64,000 nucleotides of DNA. It comes from Owenia fusiformis (Eukaryota > Annelida > Polychaeta > Sabellida > Oweniidae). Below the pieces are notes generated by a model. The model searched no databases. It was not told the origin of the DNA and saw only the letters and a program-made list of their open reading frames with translations. Every line of letters starts with the position of its first letter. Position 1 is the first letter of the stretch. The stretch spans positions 6,689,169-6,753,168 of the forward strand of contig CAIIXF020000010.1 of assembly GCA_903813345.2 (NCBI GenBank), read 5' to 3'. The translations under genes were made by a program, and so were the position numbers. Shown here piece after piece: positions 1-14,340 of the stretch.

Positions 1-3000
1 TACAATAAAGACAAGGAAAATGTACAATTTGAGCATGTATAAAAACCTGTTAAATCCAAACAACACCACTCAGACTGGTGAAAAGTGTCCAGGCTGGCTG
101 GTGTTCACATTTTAAGGTTTTTTACATGGAAGTCTATAGCTATGGCAGATTGAAAAATGAGACAGAATGAAAAGTGTTTATATTAAGAGGACGTCAAATT
201 AGAAAGGTGTTTGGATATACTGGTTTAACTGTACTTGCTTTTTATTTTAATGTTTGCCATATGAAAGTACCTTGGAAATCCAAAAAGCAGCTTCTTCAAA
301 AGGAAATATTTAAACTAAAACAATTAATAAATACAAATTCATCATAAGATAGTATGCAATGAAAATCTCTTTAGTCATGATAAGATTAAAGGCCCCATGT
401 AAAGTTTAAACCACTTTGGCTTATATTGTAGTCTTACCCAATGTTATCAAAGTGTGATACGTGAAACTTTTTTTTAAATTTCAAAAAGTGGTTTTTGATA
501 GACTTTTTGTTCCAAAATTTGTGAATTTATTTAAAACCAACTTTTAGAGGTCACTCATATCTTCTAATTAGCCACAATTCATACCAATGCATAGCATTCA
601 TCCTTCCATGTTTTTTTGCCGAAAAAATTAAGAAAATCGGTTGATAAACAAGCGAGAAATTAACTTATCAGTGCATGAAAATGGTTCTGAGAAAAATGCA
701 TTTCAAAATTTTAGTTCTCATAGAAACCAATGGTACAATGATATCTAAAACATAATTTATTCTTCCTTTTAACCTGGTTAGACAATCAACATTGGTTTTT
801 TATGAAAGTCTAGCAAATTTAGAAAAGACTGACATCGAAAAAAAAAATTCAATTTTTTTCAAAAAGTTTTTGTTACCTTAGTGACATCACTAATGTTTCA
901 AAAATTTTTGATAAGCTAAAACATTGAAGTGGCCCATTAAATATGACATTTTATTATTGAAATAGTGTGTCTTTTGTTCAATCTTTGCATTGGTGTTAAA
1001 AAGATAATCTTTTTTGAAATGCATTAAGAAATATTTGATGATTAAGAAATTTCAACTTTTTTTGAAAAATGGCGGGAAATTTGAATATTTGAGAAATGAA
1101 ATGCTCACAACTTTTTTTTCAAAAAATCTTTTTTGTTCAAAAATCTCTAAAATCACTTTTTAAGTCCTGACAAATAGTAAATGAATGATAAAAAAATATT
1201 TTCAAACTTTAATAAAATGGAGAAGATAAAAAAAGATGCGATGAGTGTCAGAAAAATTTCGAGACCATTTGTTCATAGAAGCAATCGGCAAAATTCATGT
1301 CCCGTAATATCTAATCATACATTCCTTTTAAATAGAGTGAGTTACAACCATACTTCCTAAACAGGTTACGGAAATAATACCAGTGACTCAACTGAGATTA
1401 GATTTGTTTGATGTATAAATTAATACTAATCATTAAGTGGAATTGATTCTTTTTTGCCATTGAATTTATGAGCAATGATGGAGTTGTCTGGACCAAAGTC
1501 CATTCCTTTCACTGGGCCTGGTAGTGCCAGTAGATACATAAATTATGACTTGTGGAAGGGAACCAAGCAGTACCTGGCTTTAACTAAAATGTATTGTAGT
1601 CAATGGTCATACGAAAGTTCCAACCTTGATTTGCACTTTTGGACTATGACATGGTAAAATCGGCTTGTTAAAATGACCAGTTACTCGTCAAGATATTTTA
1701 GGTTCGAGAAAGTCATTAACCAATCAATAGACCATAATAGTAATAATTGTGTCATGTACCTATTGTGTCGGGATATACTATTTATTATAAGGGGGTGGGG
1801 GTCAAATTACATCTTTTGCAAATGATAATAGAAAGACAAAGTGATTCTCTTTAATCACTTGTGTTATATACTTGTAGTTCAAAGTGGAGGTAATTTTGCA
1901 CTATAATCGAGACCTTTTAAGTTGAAAGGTGGCTAATTGAAATGAGTTATAATATACTTATATTGATAAACCCGTCCGCTTGTAAATTATTTAATCTAAA
2001 TTAGAGACTCATTTTTTCATAACTGTCAGATAAATTATTAGAAATCGCAAGTTTTATCATATTGTCCATCGGTTTGTGTAATAAAGATTATTAATAAAAT
2101 AAATTGGCCAGTAATAAGGCTGTTTATGCACTGTTAAAAAAGTAGTGGCACTACATTTATCATTTCATTTCGTGCAAATTTTTGTTGAAAAATGTACCCA
2201 AAGTCCTTCTGAAAAGATGATATTGATTTATTAAAAAGTGAATGTCTGGCACATATTTTAATTCAAAATTAGGAAATAACAAAATTGAAAAAATCTCTAC
2301 AAGGGTCAATATAAGGGCAGTTATATCCTAGTTTGAACGTATATATATTTCTTCACACCGCCTGATAAATGAGTAAAGAAAAATCTTTTTGAATTTAATT
2401 TCTACAATGAGGTTGATTGATTATATGGCCTTTATTGAGTTAGGTTTGTGGTTTTCTTTCTACCAAAACTGCCTTTTCAATTGCAACTTCACATCTACCC
2501 AATTAATACAACCATACAACCATATAACCGAGTGCTGTTTTTTTTAATCAAGTTTTAGTGTATATATCGATGAAATTGAAAGTGGGTGGCATTTTATCGA
2601 AAATTATGAAAACACAAATTATACATGCTGACTTCAAATATGATGTTCCTTTTACTAAATTTTGAATATTTAATGAAATCAAAACCATATTCATATTGTA
2701 TTTGTTTTATCTTTATACTATCCTATGTTTAGGCAAGTAACCACCTTTTGCCAAATGGGTTCAGTTTTTAAACAGTTCCAAAGGGGGTTCAAATTTGTTT
2801 CCAGAAAGTTCCTCTTAAGCTATGGACTTGTATGTCGGTGGCATTATTTTAGTAATTGGAGCTGGATATAAGACTCTCTAGTTGAAAATTAAGTTGATCG
2901 AATTCATTTCCTTAAGCTAAAGATACATGTAGGTTTAACTGCACTCATAAAAGTCAAAACGTATATTGGTGTTTGTTAGGGATGGTATGCAAATGTCAAC

Positions 3001-3689
3001 AGTTGAGATAAAGCAAACTTTTAAGGAAGGGGGTAGACGATGATTTACTTCGTGAAGGATGTTAGTTATTTGAAAATTCAAGTGAAAGGTAAATCAACTA
3101 TTTTAAATTTCATGAGATTGGGGGAGGAGGGTATAACAAAATTAACTGTCTCTTTCCACAAATATCAACATTTTGACATTATCCCTTAGGGAAGGTAATC
3201 TACCAGGTATGGTGTAAAGTATCAATCAGCTTCTTGCAAATGCATCATATCACTTCGATCATTTACCAAATTGAATGTATCAGTTAAAAATAGGCTGTTT
3301 ATCCATGTACCACTAGGAAAACACATCAGTGTATCACAATGTGTTCATTCATTCCAGGATATTACTCGTCGGTTTTTGCGAGTGGCCTATCTGATTGGCT
3401 GAGATTATTATCACTATGGAATGGGAATTATGGGATTGGACCTCTTGTGTTTGTTAAGAGATAGTTCTCTGACATTGGTATAATCTGGCATTGCATCTTC
3501 CTTCTGAAGTTGCTTTAAATTAATGAAAATTTAGCGCTAACATTTGAGTTAGTTAAGAGAGGTTGTGTTGACATAAGATGATTATGTTCATGTTTTGCCA
3601 TTCCAAAACTCTTCCTGGTAGAAAATTCTTGTGAGGGAAAAGTTTTTTTGTGATAAAGTCACAGCAGTATTCTCTTAGCATTGAAACAA
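1..3689. other. AT-rich non-coding stretch
   Basis: No open frame here has coding character and no exon with splice sites was recognised. The sequence is AT-rich with many short A and T runs. It is read as intergenic DNA or an intron of a gene outside the window. Confidence 0.4.
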
Positions 3690-3850
3690 GTTGGTGCTGC
3701 ACCAACTTGAGGGATGGTGCTGCACCCATTTGAGACATCCAGATGCTGCACTCGCTTGAGACCTGTTGCTGCACCCACTTGAGATTTGAAAATACACTAT
3801 CACCGACTTGAAAATCCATTTGCACCCTCTTAAAAATGAGAAAATCATGG
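3690..3850 (-). repeat. Degenerate repeat with TTGAGA/GCTGCACCCA motifs
   Basis: The motif 'gctgcaccca.ttgaga' recurs about every 35 bases in imperfect copies. Related sequence in the opposite orientation occurs near 10080-10230 and 32395-32490 ('aaaatctca.gtgggtgc'), so this is a dispersed repeat family. The open frame across it is a by-product of the repeat. Confidence 0.5.
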
Positions 3851-4344
3851 AAAGGCATAATTTGAGCTACTCTTGGTAGAAATGTGAAACTGAGAATTTT
3901 GCACAACCTTGGAAAATAATCAAAATAAATTGAAAATAATTGTATGTTATCATCAAATGATTATATGGTAGAATGCTGATGCCACATCCAGCTCAGACTT
4001 AGAAATAACCAATTGTGTGAACCCAATCAAAAATCATAAAACACATGTTTTGGCGAAAAAGCATGATTTTTAGATAATCATTTGAAATTGGTATTATTAA
4101 ATTGTCACCCATTCAAGACTTAATTCCAGGAATTGAAATTATAGCCTGCACTGTTTGAGACGCAAAAGTACCATATTGTGTTCCATTTCCTTAACAAGTT
4201 CAGGGTATGGAGTTCAGCGTTCATTGAATGTTTACCTGTACTATTAGCCTTTAACCTTAGATTCTGTAAAATCTTGCTGACATGGAAAATGTTTTTCTTT
4301 CAGTGAACATCAACAAAACGTTGCAATTTTGTAGATATAAAAAT

Positions 4345-4564
4345 CAACAGATTTCAGTACCTCACACATAGAGCATTCTATTTCATTTTTACCAAATAAC
4401 AGCTCATTCTTTGTAAATCTGATGTGTTGAAAAATAATTGTTTTCTATCGTATGCAACAGATTTCAGTACCTCACACATAGAGCATTCTATTTCATTTTT
4501 ACCAAATAACAGCTCATTCTTTGTAAATCTGATGTGTTGAAAAATAATTGTTTTCTATCGTATG
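4345..4564. repeat. Perfect 110-bp tandem duplication
   Basis: Bases 4345-4454 are repeated without any difference seen as 4455-4564. Both copies begin 'caacagatttcag' and end 'tatcgtatg'. The absence of divergence means a very recent duplication or an assembly artefact. Confidence 0.9.
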
Positions 4565-5379
4565 GTGGATGATAAATGAAGTTGATTGATCACCCCTTAC
4601 TCATAAATCTTATATGCTTTATAGGTTAAAACTTTAATTGACACGAAATTCAAATTATTGAAACCCGACTCAGCATTTTGTCAAAGTTAATTTTAAGTGA
4701 TCAGATTGTTTGAATTTGAGAAAAACCTAGAAAAATCATGTATAATGGCACTTTTATTGAACTAAACATTTTGCTGAATGCTAGTTGAAGTGTTAATAAT
4801 CCAACAAATGATATATTACATAGTTTTATTAGAAAAGCTCTGGAAGTACAAATGTACAGTGAATAAGTGCCAGATGAATTATTAAAGCAATAAAATAACT
4901 CAAACATATGAAATAGTCCTTTCAGAAATAAAACAGTTGCCCATTGTATATTCTGGCAATATGTTGGCAACTTGAGTGGAGCTTTCAAGTTTAAAGAATT
5001 TTAGAGTTCAACAGAACCATAATTCAAATCTAAATGCATTGTGTTTTGGAATGCCTTTTTGCTGGAATCTATTCATGTATGTACAAGAAGTATACACACT
5101 TTCCTGAAAGAATAAACCACACTTATGATTCACAAGCAGGTTGATGTGACACTCGAAGGTCGCTGTGACATTGTGACATTCAAATGCAAACTATTCATTT
5201 TACCATCTTGCACCTACTTGTATGCTATAGGAATATAAGTCAGACTTGAAAAATTTGGGGAACAATATTTTTCTTATTCCCTAATGTGATCAAGGGAGCC
5301 AACTTACATGTAGGCGCTCTGGGGCATAGATCAAAACGTCCAAATGGCTGATTTTGATTTGTAAAATATAACATTTAGC
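4565..5379. other. Non-coding stretch
   Basis: Nothing recognisable beyond AT-rich sequence. Confidence 0.4.
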
Positions 5380-5630
5380 CTACTTAGACTTCATGGTTGA
5401 TTTAGATTGCCAAGGTCAAAGACAATCTAACACCACATGGCTTACAATAGTCAAAGGCTCAGGCCACATGGCTAAATTTGATTGCCAAAGTCAAATGTGA
5501 CCTTAGATCACATAACTGATTTTGCCTATTAATGCTCAAATTATAACTCAGACCAAATGGCTAAAGATTGTCAAAGTCAAAGACTACCTAGGACCACACG
5601 GCTGATTTTGATTGCTACGATCAAGGTCAA
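5380..5630. repeat. Degenerate tandem repeat with AAGGTCAAAG motifs
   Basis: The pattern 'ccacatggct..ttgattgccaaggtcaaag' recurs three or four times with a period of about 70-85 bp. Each unit carries an AGGTCA/AAGTCA-like half-site. It resembles in style the larger array at 54.5-55.6 kb. Confidence 0.5.
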
Positions 5631-6199
5631 AGAAATGATATAATGATATGATAAGATTGTATGTCTTAAACAATTCACTCTCTACTTCTCCTATGGTCTC
5701 TCCAAACAACCTTTGCAACTTAAGTTTGATGGCCCAAAGGTTTGTCAGTCTAGAAATATATATGGGCTGACATACATGTACTGTCACTCTGTACACCCAC
5801 ACATACACTGGGATCAATGTGAATCTCATACAGGGGAATAATGTTATATCTTTATATTTGTATATCGATATGTATTAGGATCTCTGATAGACCCCTTGCT
5901 TCACCCCTTCCCTCAACCCCACTTTTATATTTAACCCTGTTTATAAATCATATTGCCCCATTTGCACCTCTCGACCCATCTCATTCATTGGAAACAGAAT
6001 ATAGTATTTATGTTAAGAATGTCTAAATGCATTCATTGTTTGTTTTGTTCATTATGGCCCTCTAGCTTATACCTCAGTTTGTCTGTCTGTACCATGATGA
6101 CACTTCTTGGGATGGGCCATAAGATTTTAGGGATCTCATTCTGATTCATAAGAGTCTCTCTTTATTATGATGTCACCACCAGAAGTGGTCACATATTGT

Positions 6200-6320
6200 T
6201 ATAGTGTCTAACTTTTTGTTGACACTGGTTGATGTTTGGCATCTGTAACAACATTTGGTATCTAACAGTGGGCAGCTGTACCAAATGGCAGGTGGTGACA
6301 TTTTGCATGTTAATGCCTTG
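6200..6320 (+). repeat. Dispersed repeat, copy 1 of 3
   Basis: Contains 'caaatggcaggtggtgac' followed by 'attttgcatgttaatgcc'. Close relatives occur at about 14230-14340 and 15215-15310 in the same orientation, so this is an interspersed element of unknown class about 100 bp long. Confidence 0.6.
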
Positions 6321-8049
6321 TCTAAAGCTTCCAAAGGATAGAACAGACTATGGATCCCACAACGTATAGATCTAGCTTAACAAAATATCTTTTTGTGTAA
6401 TATGTAAAACATGGAAAGGTTTGAATGAACAAATATATGCAAATAAATTCGACGTTAATAGTACAAACACAAAAGTGTCTCTTCGTAATGCAAAGGTGAA
6501 GAAGAATAGTTAAACAAGTTGAATTGTATTAAAGTAACAAGAGACACAGGGTGGTCAGAAACACACCTGATAGGCCTTCATAGTGAACCCTGCCCCCTTG
6601 TATTGCACCAAAGAAACAAGGATATATTACCCAGATATGATGTCAAAGGTTGTAGATAGCGATGTTTACAGACAGAATTCTTAAGTTTTTTTTCAAAATT
6701 ATCAATTAGTTAATCCTATTTTTATTTCGAAGCAGTGCCACATACGACCGAAATCATATTGTGGTACAAATTTGTCTCATCCCCTCATCAATCCCCTCAT
6801 CCCCTCCTCAATGTTTCATCCCCTATTTGCCAAGATAGTTTAGCATTAACCAAATATTAACATAATATTGGAGAAATAGGAGAATCATAGCATTTGTATT
6901 TTGATACAATTATGATCTTTAACTTATGGGTGTATATTGTTAAATTATTTATTGTTTCATTGAGGAAGTTGTTGACAATGTTGTTGTAGTGGGAATCATG
7001 TCTCAGTGCAGGCTTTGAAAGAAGAGGGTCATGTATGCTAGTATGTAGGGATCAGTATGACCCTTGAGTAAGAAGAATGCCATGTCTATTGAAAGCCTAT
7101 GCTGTAGTATAACAAAAAAATAAATTATCAATCTCAGGAATTCTAAATTAACGTTAAGGGACTGTGCTTTGGGGTTACATTTTAATCTATTGACTTTGAG
7201 TTGGGTCATAAAACGTTTTCCTGAAGGTAAGGTTTTATTGATTCCGTAAATGATATAAAATAAACGTAAACATGTTCTTGTGAGAAAATAAAGCCTTATA
7301 CTGTATTATGAAGTTATAAGGAGATATAGGCTTTCTCTCCATCACAAAAATTCAACAGTGCCTCACGTATCAAAAATAAATCTATTATGTGTTTGCATGT
7401 GTAATATATAACTTATGAATGTCATACAGCCCCCTGTTTTTTACCTAATATAAGATATGCATCTGAAAAGACATATTTATTCCCCAAAGGTGATGAAGGT
7501 GCATTATGCATAACTCCATTAACATCTAATTTGATATATTAACTGCAACTTAACAGCATAGCTGCAGGCAGTGTCATTAATATAAATAAAAAAGGTGCAA
7601 CTGTTTTGAAAATAAGTAAAATTGTTTATACCTTAAATTGAATCATTATCTCAAGTGGTATCATATATTTAAATACTGCAGTACCACTTGTGTCATATAA
7701 ATGTATCTATTACATGTACATGTATATTATATGTGATATCGGCTACATGGTTATGATTGTGGGGGTGGTTCATACACATTAAGTACTTAATGAAATGAGG
7801 TCAAATGGTTTAAAATATAGGTCATTGTTTAGTAGTTTACGACAGTGTCAAAACAACATATACATTTACGAGTATGTGTATAATATGTATACACCTGTAC
7901 AATCCCTTAAGGTAAGGGCACAAGAGGTCATAACTTTTGACACTGGACCAGGTGTAGCTAGGATGTGGTGGTAGTGATTGCTCCATCATTCTTTGGGGAA
8001 AATAAATAAGATGGTCTCTGTTCCATACTCTATGCTCATTATCATTAGG
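6321..8049. other. Non-coding stretch
   Basis: No gene seen. Short purely AT-rich segments and isolated short frames only. Confidence 0.35.
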
Positions 8050-8390
8050 ACAAATTGGCTTAAAGGTTCCCCTTTGATAAACAGTAGGCCAGAGCCTAGG
8101 TAAATTTTCTCCTTTTGGAGATGGTAGGCCCAAACCTGGACTAGTCTCCCACTTGGGAGGCAAAAGACCAGAACTTAAGTAAGTTTCTTATTCATATACA
8201 GGCTAGAAGCTCTGTTGAGTCTCCCCTGTGTTAAAATAGGCTAGAGAGTAGGTAAAACGTCTCCTTTAGGAGGTGATAGTCACAAAGCTCTCCATCAGGA
8301 GACAATGGGGCAGGCCCTGGGTAAAGCTGATCCTCTGAATGGGAATGCTGTTAAACATGGGGTAGACACTCTTTTTGGAGACAAAATCCG
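8050..8390. repeat. Degenerate tandem repeat, about 40-60 bp unit
   Basis: Units of the form 'ggcc.gagcctgggtaaa..tctcctttgggag' recur about six times with substitutions and length changes. Open frames on both strands here are by-products of the repeat. Confidence 0.5.
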
Positions 8391-9049
8391 ATTTTATATT
8401 CTCAAAAATACTTCAGTTTTTTCAAGCAAAATGTTAAGTACCTTTATAAACAGGATGTCAACACAAATGAGTGTCAGCAAAATAATAAATGAAAAAAACA
8501 TTTACAGCAAAAACCATAAAACGTGGAGTCCATTTAATGAACATCTGGCTTGGTTTCGACTGTGAGAGTATCATTACAAAATATTGAATTTGAAAGGTAT
8601 AAGTCAGTAAGTCACTAAGTGAAGTTTAAGTGACCATGTTAAACCACATTCTGTTTATTCTCACCAGAAAAAATAAATATCCGTCTTTTCTAAAAACAGA
8701 TATGGGGCATGTACTTGTTGATTTTCTGAGAACCTTTTTGGCCTCTTTGAAACGAAACATATGTACGAACACTTAAGCATGGATAGCAATTTATAAAACA
8801 TGGCCAGATTTTGTGGGAATGTTTTTTTAGGTGAATTATAATTCAAAGATCTATTGGCGAGTTGTGTGATTTATCTGGAACATTTATATAATGAGAGAAC
8901 AGCACTTCACACTTTTAAAGAGTCATGACAGTCACTTCCTGACCTTATTTTGAATGTTTTACATGTGGGAATTATATTATATTAATAGTGCATGATTTAA
9001 TTGATGCTTGTCATGGAACATTAACACTTGAATAGATATATGTGCTTGT
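8391..9049. other. Non-coding stretch
   Basis: Nothing recognisable. Confidence 0.35.
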
Positions 9050-9132
9050 CATTTATGCGTGCGCGCGCAGCTCATCCAATGAACGAAACGCCACTTCCCG
9101 CTGAAATCACCGGGTATTGATCTTTCCCTTGA
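9050..9132 (+). repeat. 83-bp conserved dispersed repeat, copy 1
   Basis: It differs from 63753-63835 at only two of 83 positions and has the same orientation. It is much richer in G+C than its surroundings and opens with an alternating GC run ('gcgtgcgcgcgcagctc'). Similarity stops abruptly at both ends. Class unknown: it could be a SINE core, a transposon end or a conserved non-coding module. Confidence 0.75.
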
Positions 9133-10079
9133 TAGAACTAGGAAAATCATTATATGTTAAATCCACCTGTTGGATTTATATATAGGTTTTTATTTAGATA
9201 TGACATCAGAGATTGATTTAATATGACACCACCTGACATTATTTCGACCTTTAGCGATTATTTGATTGAAGTTGAATGATGGTAAGAGGATATAGAGAAC
9301 TTGAATGAATTGGGTCAATCAGTTGTCTCTTTGATCAATAGATTACTAAACAGTGATTTACATTGGTTTGCAATCACTTATTGGTTGTCCCAACAAATTC
9401 AACAAATTGATTAGTACACTTGTAAAACCAGACTTGATTTTGTTTATCAAACAATAAAGACTATCGTTTTCTACAGAGTATGTTTAGTTGGCGATCTGTT
9501 GAAAAGGCATAAAACCCCCTCAAACAATATATACAGTACTCACAAAGTAAAACATGGTTCTTGCCATTTGCTGGTTTTGCAAGGTATGAGAATTAAATCT
9601 CTGATTTTTTCATTTTTTGGTTCAACTTGACTAAATCCCCTAATACCCCCCCCCCCCCTCCTGTAGACCCCCTCCCCCTTTATGCAGTGCAGCTGCAGAC
9701 CCATGTTTTTCATTTCCTTCCTTTGGTGAACAAATAAATCAGAAACCAAGTGTGACAATGATGTGATGATTATAGAAAAACAAATCTCACTAAACCATAT
9801 GAATCTATTGAACCAATCCAGTCCATAAAACATTGATATATGATATCAGAAATATATTCAACATGATCCAGAAATGATTTCAGAGAAGAGATAAACTTGT
9901 TTGTTCATATTTTGGAACAGCATGGTATTATATTGTACAATGTCATGATGTTTTATGACTTCCTGATAAGGCATTGATAAAAACTTTCCTTGGTTATGCT
10001 GGATTTCTTATTATTATGTCGCTTTTATTCCTGTAATCAAATGGATTTTACATTTGACTTATACAGTGTTCTCCATGGA
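9133..10079. other. Non-coding stretch with a poly-C tract
   Basis: A C-rich run lies near 9648-9660. No coding sequence recognised. Confidence 0.35.
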
Positions 10080-10230
10080 ATCTTTTCTCAAGTGGATGCA
10101 AGATTCTCATTTTCACAATTTAGTCCAAAATGTGACAAAATATGCCAATTTTTTAAGTTGGATGTGAGCCTGATTTTAAAATCTCAAGTGGGCGCTGTAC
10201 CTACTTGCTTTAATGCTGGGGAGATCACTG
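10080..10230 (+). repeat. Dispersed repeat related to 3690-3850 and 32395-32490
   Basis: Contains 'tctcaagtggatgcaagat' and, about 100 bp later, 'aaaatctcaagtgggcgctg', the same motif pair found in the opposite orientation near 3.7 kb and in the same orientation near 32.4 kb. The open frame across it is judged non-coding. Confidence 0.45.
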
Positions 10231-10639
10231 ATATAAACACATCAATTTACCTCAAAGAAATATCTATTAGATATTTATCCACTCAAAGACATTGATATTA
10301 TCACTCTTTCGCTCCACTCATTCATGAAGATTTCAATATCTACTCATAGATATCAATGGTGGATCCAGAAATTAACAAGGGGGATCCAAATTTTGAGTCA
10401 GGAAAAAAAATTTGGACCCTTCAAACCAAAGATTGTTTGATAAATTGGCCCAAAAAAGGCCTAAAAGGCCCATTTTTTGAGCCTCTCCCCAAGAGAAACT
10501 CTACTCATACTCCCAGGGACATACTCCCTACACCCCTAACTCTACAGATCTGCGCCTTTTATAATCTAATGGATTTCTATATTTTGTCTGTTGCAGGTGA
10601 ACTATGGGTTAAAGCTGACAATTTACAGCCGAGCTGATG

Positions 10640-13600
10640 TTTCTGCCAAACACGTATGCCATTCATAAACCCAAATATGATCTACGTGTAATCTGTGTCT
10701 GATACGTGCACGATTAAACTGCTAAATATACAACTACATATTATTGAATAAAACTGAACTGAAAAGAAACTAGATATTCAGCCAAACAATAGAAAATATC
10801 CAACCAAACATACAGCAAAACCAGCAGTCTTGCAATGATTAATCCCCAGGGATTTATCAATGGAACTCTCTCCCTTATTGATGTGTGATCTGGAAAGAAG
10901 ACAATTTGTTCTTATGTTTCCACAATTGATGTTTTATATGGAAAGAAAATGTTATTTGTGATAAACACTGAATTGAATGAAATAGAATGGAATATAAGTG
11001 GTGATATTTGTACAGAAACTTAAAGTCAATTGCATAAATCAGTGAAATCAACTCCTGTTTAAATATTAGTGTTTTCAGAAAATAAGACTCCATAGTGTAA
11101 GCAGTACTATGTGATTTACTGGAACTTTATCTGTATATCACCTTGAATCACCCATTGTGTACCTGGGGCATTCAAAAACATTTTAGTGATTATTTATTAG
11201 GAGTTTTTGAACACTCCATAGCTAACACCAGTTGTGTGTTTATTGAATGGATAAGATATTGAAGATAAATTGTGTATGTGTTTTATCTACCATCCTTTCT
11301 GCTTGTTGCCGGGTTTCAGCCTGAAGGATGTAAATAAATTGTTTTTTTCTGACAAGAAAAACTAAACAAATAAGAGACTCTATTTTGAAAGATAATATAT
11401 GGCTAAATGACAATCTGCATCATATTAGATTGTACAACTCATAGAGGCTGTTCTTTGTATCACTCATATTTACTCTGACTTGAGAAATTTCTTTGTAAAT
11501 TATATTGTCTCATTAAAAAGAGAAAAGTCTAAAAAAAACTGATTTGATTTATCACTGTCATCTTTCTCTCTTTCTGTTCATCAATTATACTTGTGAGGAA
11601 GTGGAGGGTATTGCGATTTGCATGCCATTGAAATAATAGACAAACATTGTTATTTTGAAATTATCATTACAATTAAGTGTGTCAGTCAAATTTTAAGCTT
11701 TTTTACTTGAGAGTACATGTGATTGATATTAGACTAATGAGCTGAGAGGAGACTGAAGTCTACTGGTTACTCAAAGGGATACTCTGAATTGTCTTGAAGT
11801 GACAGTTTGATTCTTCTGTTGCCTAGATCTATAGGCCAGTTAGATACTCTGGCCATCACATCAAGTGGCCACTCATCCAACCTAACTGAACATAACATAC
11901 ATGTATAGTCCCTCATACAAGCCCGAAAAACCATTAAGATTTTGTCAAGCTTGTAACTGAACTGCCTTGTATACAGTACTATATACATACGCATAGGCAT
12001 AGCCTCCCCCCCATAACCAATAAAAATAATCATTAGATCATAAGATATATAGAAAAAGAGCTTTAAAATGCTTTTTATTTTAAGCTTCTAGCTCAATTTT
12101 GAAGGAAGTTACATCAATTTTTGTAAAATTCTAGATAAATGTTTAATTTTTTTTGGGCTCACTTATGCCACGATCGCACCCCCACCCCTGACTGAAAATC
12201 AAAAATAATTGGCGATAGCACCCCCCTGACTGAAAAAAGCCACGTTCATGCATACAGATCTTTATGTAACCAAAGGCTTAGACAGAAGATGCATTGAACT
12301 TGTAAAAGTACACAAAGAGTTCTAGATTGTATGTTGCCTGTCATGGATTGCTGAACTATTTATTTTAACATCAGTTTTACATTTGCTCTACAGTGACGAC
12401 ACATCGACCATAATTCTCTGAAATCAGTAAATTTCTGCGGCAACATTATATAATAAATGCATTCATTACATGATTCTGTGTTTTTGGCTTGTTTTTAATT
12501 TTGGGAAAAATTGCCAATTTGTGAGATTCTTCAGCCTTTCTTGTAGCAGATATTTTTGTTCCCTTCGTTTTAATGATTTATCGTGTAAATAAACTTGGCT
12601 TATTTGGCAGGCATGAAAGGGTGGCCCCTTAACATATTTTCAGGATTTAACAGAACTGAAGCTTGTGATTGATGAATTCTAAATAAAATACTTTTCGATG
12701 CAATTAAGAGACCAGCTCAATATATGGCTGCAATTCTATTAATGTAATGAATTGAATTTCAGTTTAGCCCCATCCTCCACCCCCACCCCTCACACCCAAA
12801 ATTGCTACTTAACATTTAGTGATTGATCATACTAGTCGATACATGCAGATAAAATGTAATGGATCCCTCTCGAAATCTAATTTATTACGTATGTGGGTGT
12901 ACAGGTATTTAGCCATGTGATTGACCTTGTTCCTAAATCCAGTTGTAAGGTCAAAGTAGTTGACCATTAACATGATTAAAGGACAAAACATATTTAGAAA
13001 TGTTTTGAATTAATCATTGATATTGAGATGAGTTATTGAGATGATCTTTTTATCAATGATATACTTTTTGTTGAAAATTAGGTTTGAAATTCCTTTTACT
13101 TTTCGAAAGATTTAGTTACATTAATCAATTAAAGCATCATATAAGGCCAGATCTACATCATGTGAGAAGCATAAGAAATTATATCAGAAAATAGCAGAAA
13201 ACTTCTCATACCAGAAATCATAAAGCCCATCAAATCATTATAACAATTATTATTTTTATGGTGCATCAGCTTGGAAAATGGAAAAAAGCACCATATTAGG
13301 GCATATTAGGTTGAGCAAAATGTTAAGTGCATATTAGGTATACAACATGTTTACTTTCTAAATAAGCCAATGATTAGCTATCTTCACATAAAGGCTTTCA
13401 TATTGTAGCCATTCTATTTTTTTGATTTCAAAATAATTTTTTATTCAGGAGAGAGACATTTGTTGAATATATCATGCCTTACTTGACTTGTAATTAACCA
13501 ATTGATATGCTTATATGGGACTCAGGACTCCGAGGGACAACAAAGTTTATCAGTCAGTATTGCTACTTTCGGATATTCCTAAGGATGTTTTGAGTTTATT

Positions 13601-14229
13601 GCATTTTATCACATTAGTATTCAGAACTTAGATTCATGAAAACGAGCTTTTCGAAATATTTCCTCAATGCATACACCAAAGTTTGAATTTGACATTAAAA
13701 AATAAGTTTGTATTAAGACTAAACATGAAAAAGTTGACCATTTAATATTGGACTGAGGCACTATTTAATTAGACAGCCTCACAAAGAATTCTGTAAAAAA
13801 AGTTTTTCCCACAAGGCATTGGTATAAGTATAAATTGAGAAGATTGATATTTTTGACAGTGATTGGCTTGGGGTTATCTTAAATAGTCAAGTTATTCATT
13901 ATTCAGATTTATTTAACCTTTGAGAAAAGCACAAGTAGAGCCTATAATTTAGCATTCTAATTTGTATTATACTTGTATTTATATTTCAAAGGCTGACTTC
14001 AAATAACATTATATTAATATTTCACTTGAGTCTACTTGCCTTAAATTCAGGAATATTTTGGTTCAAAATAAGATAAGATTTGCAATGAATGTAGGTTCTA
14101 TATTTGCCATGTTAATCTTTCGGAAAGTATTTGAATTCCACCTAAGACTTGACAGTTTGTATCTTGGCTTATCAGTTATATGGTGAAATGCTGGATTCAT
14201 ACTGTTGAGTTTTTATTTTATTGTTATAG
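10640..14229. other. Long non-coding stretch
   Basis: No exon with convincing splice sites, RNA gene or structured element was recognised. The 88-residue open frame at 11767-12033 has no domain or composition that supports a gene. Confidence 0.35.
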
Positions 14230-14340
14230 ACGCCAACTTTTTTGTGGATGGTGTTCAGCAGTTGGTGGAGGTGTTTTGTGGTTGGCATCTTTAACAAATG
14301 GCATGTGGAGACATTTTGCATGTTAATGCCAAGTGTTATT
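14230..14340 (+). repeat. Dispersed repeat, copy 2 of 3
   Basis: Shares 'caaatggcatgtggagac' and 'attttgcatgttaatgcc' with the copies at 6200-6320 and 15215-15310. Confidence 0.6.

Noticed and set aside
7837-8163. 108-residue minus-strand frame
   Set aside because: It overlaps the degenerate tandem repeat at 8050-8390 and lacks coding character.
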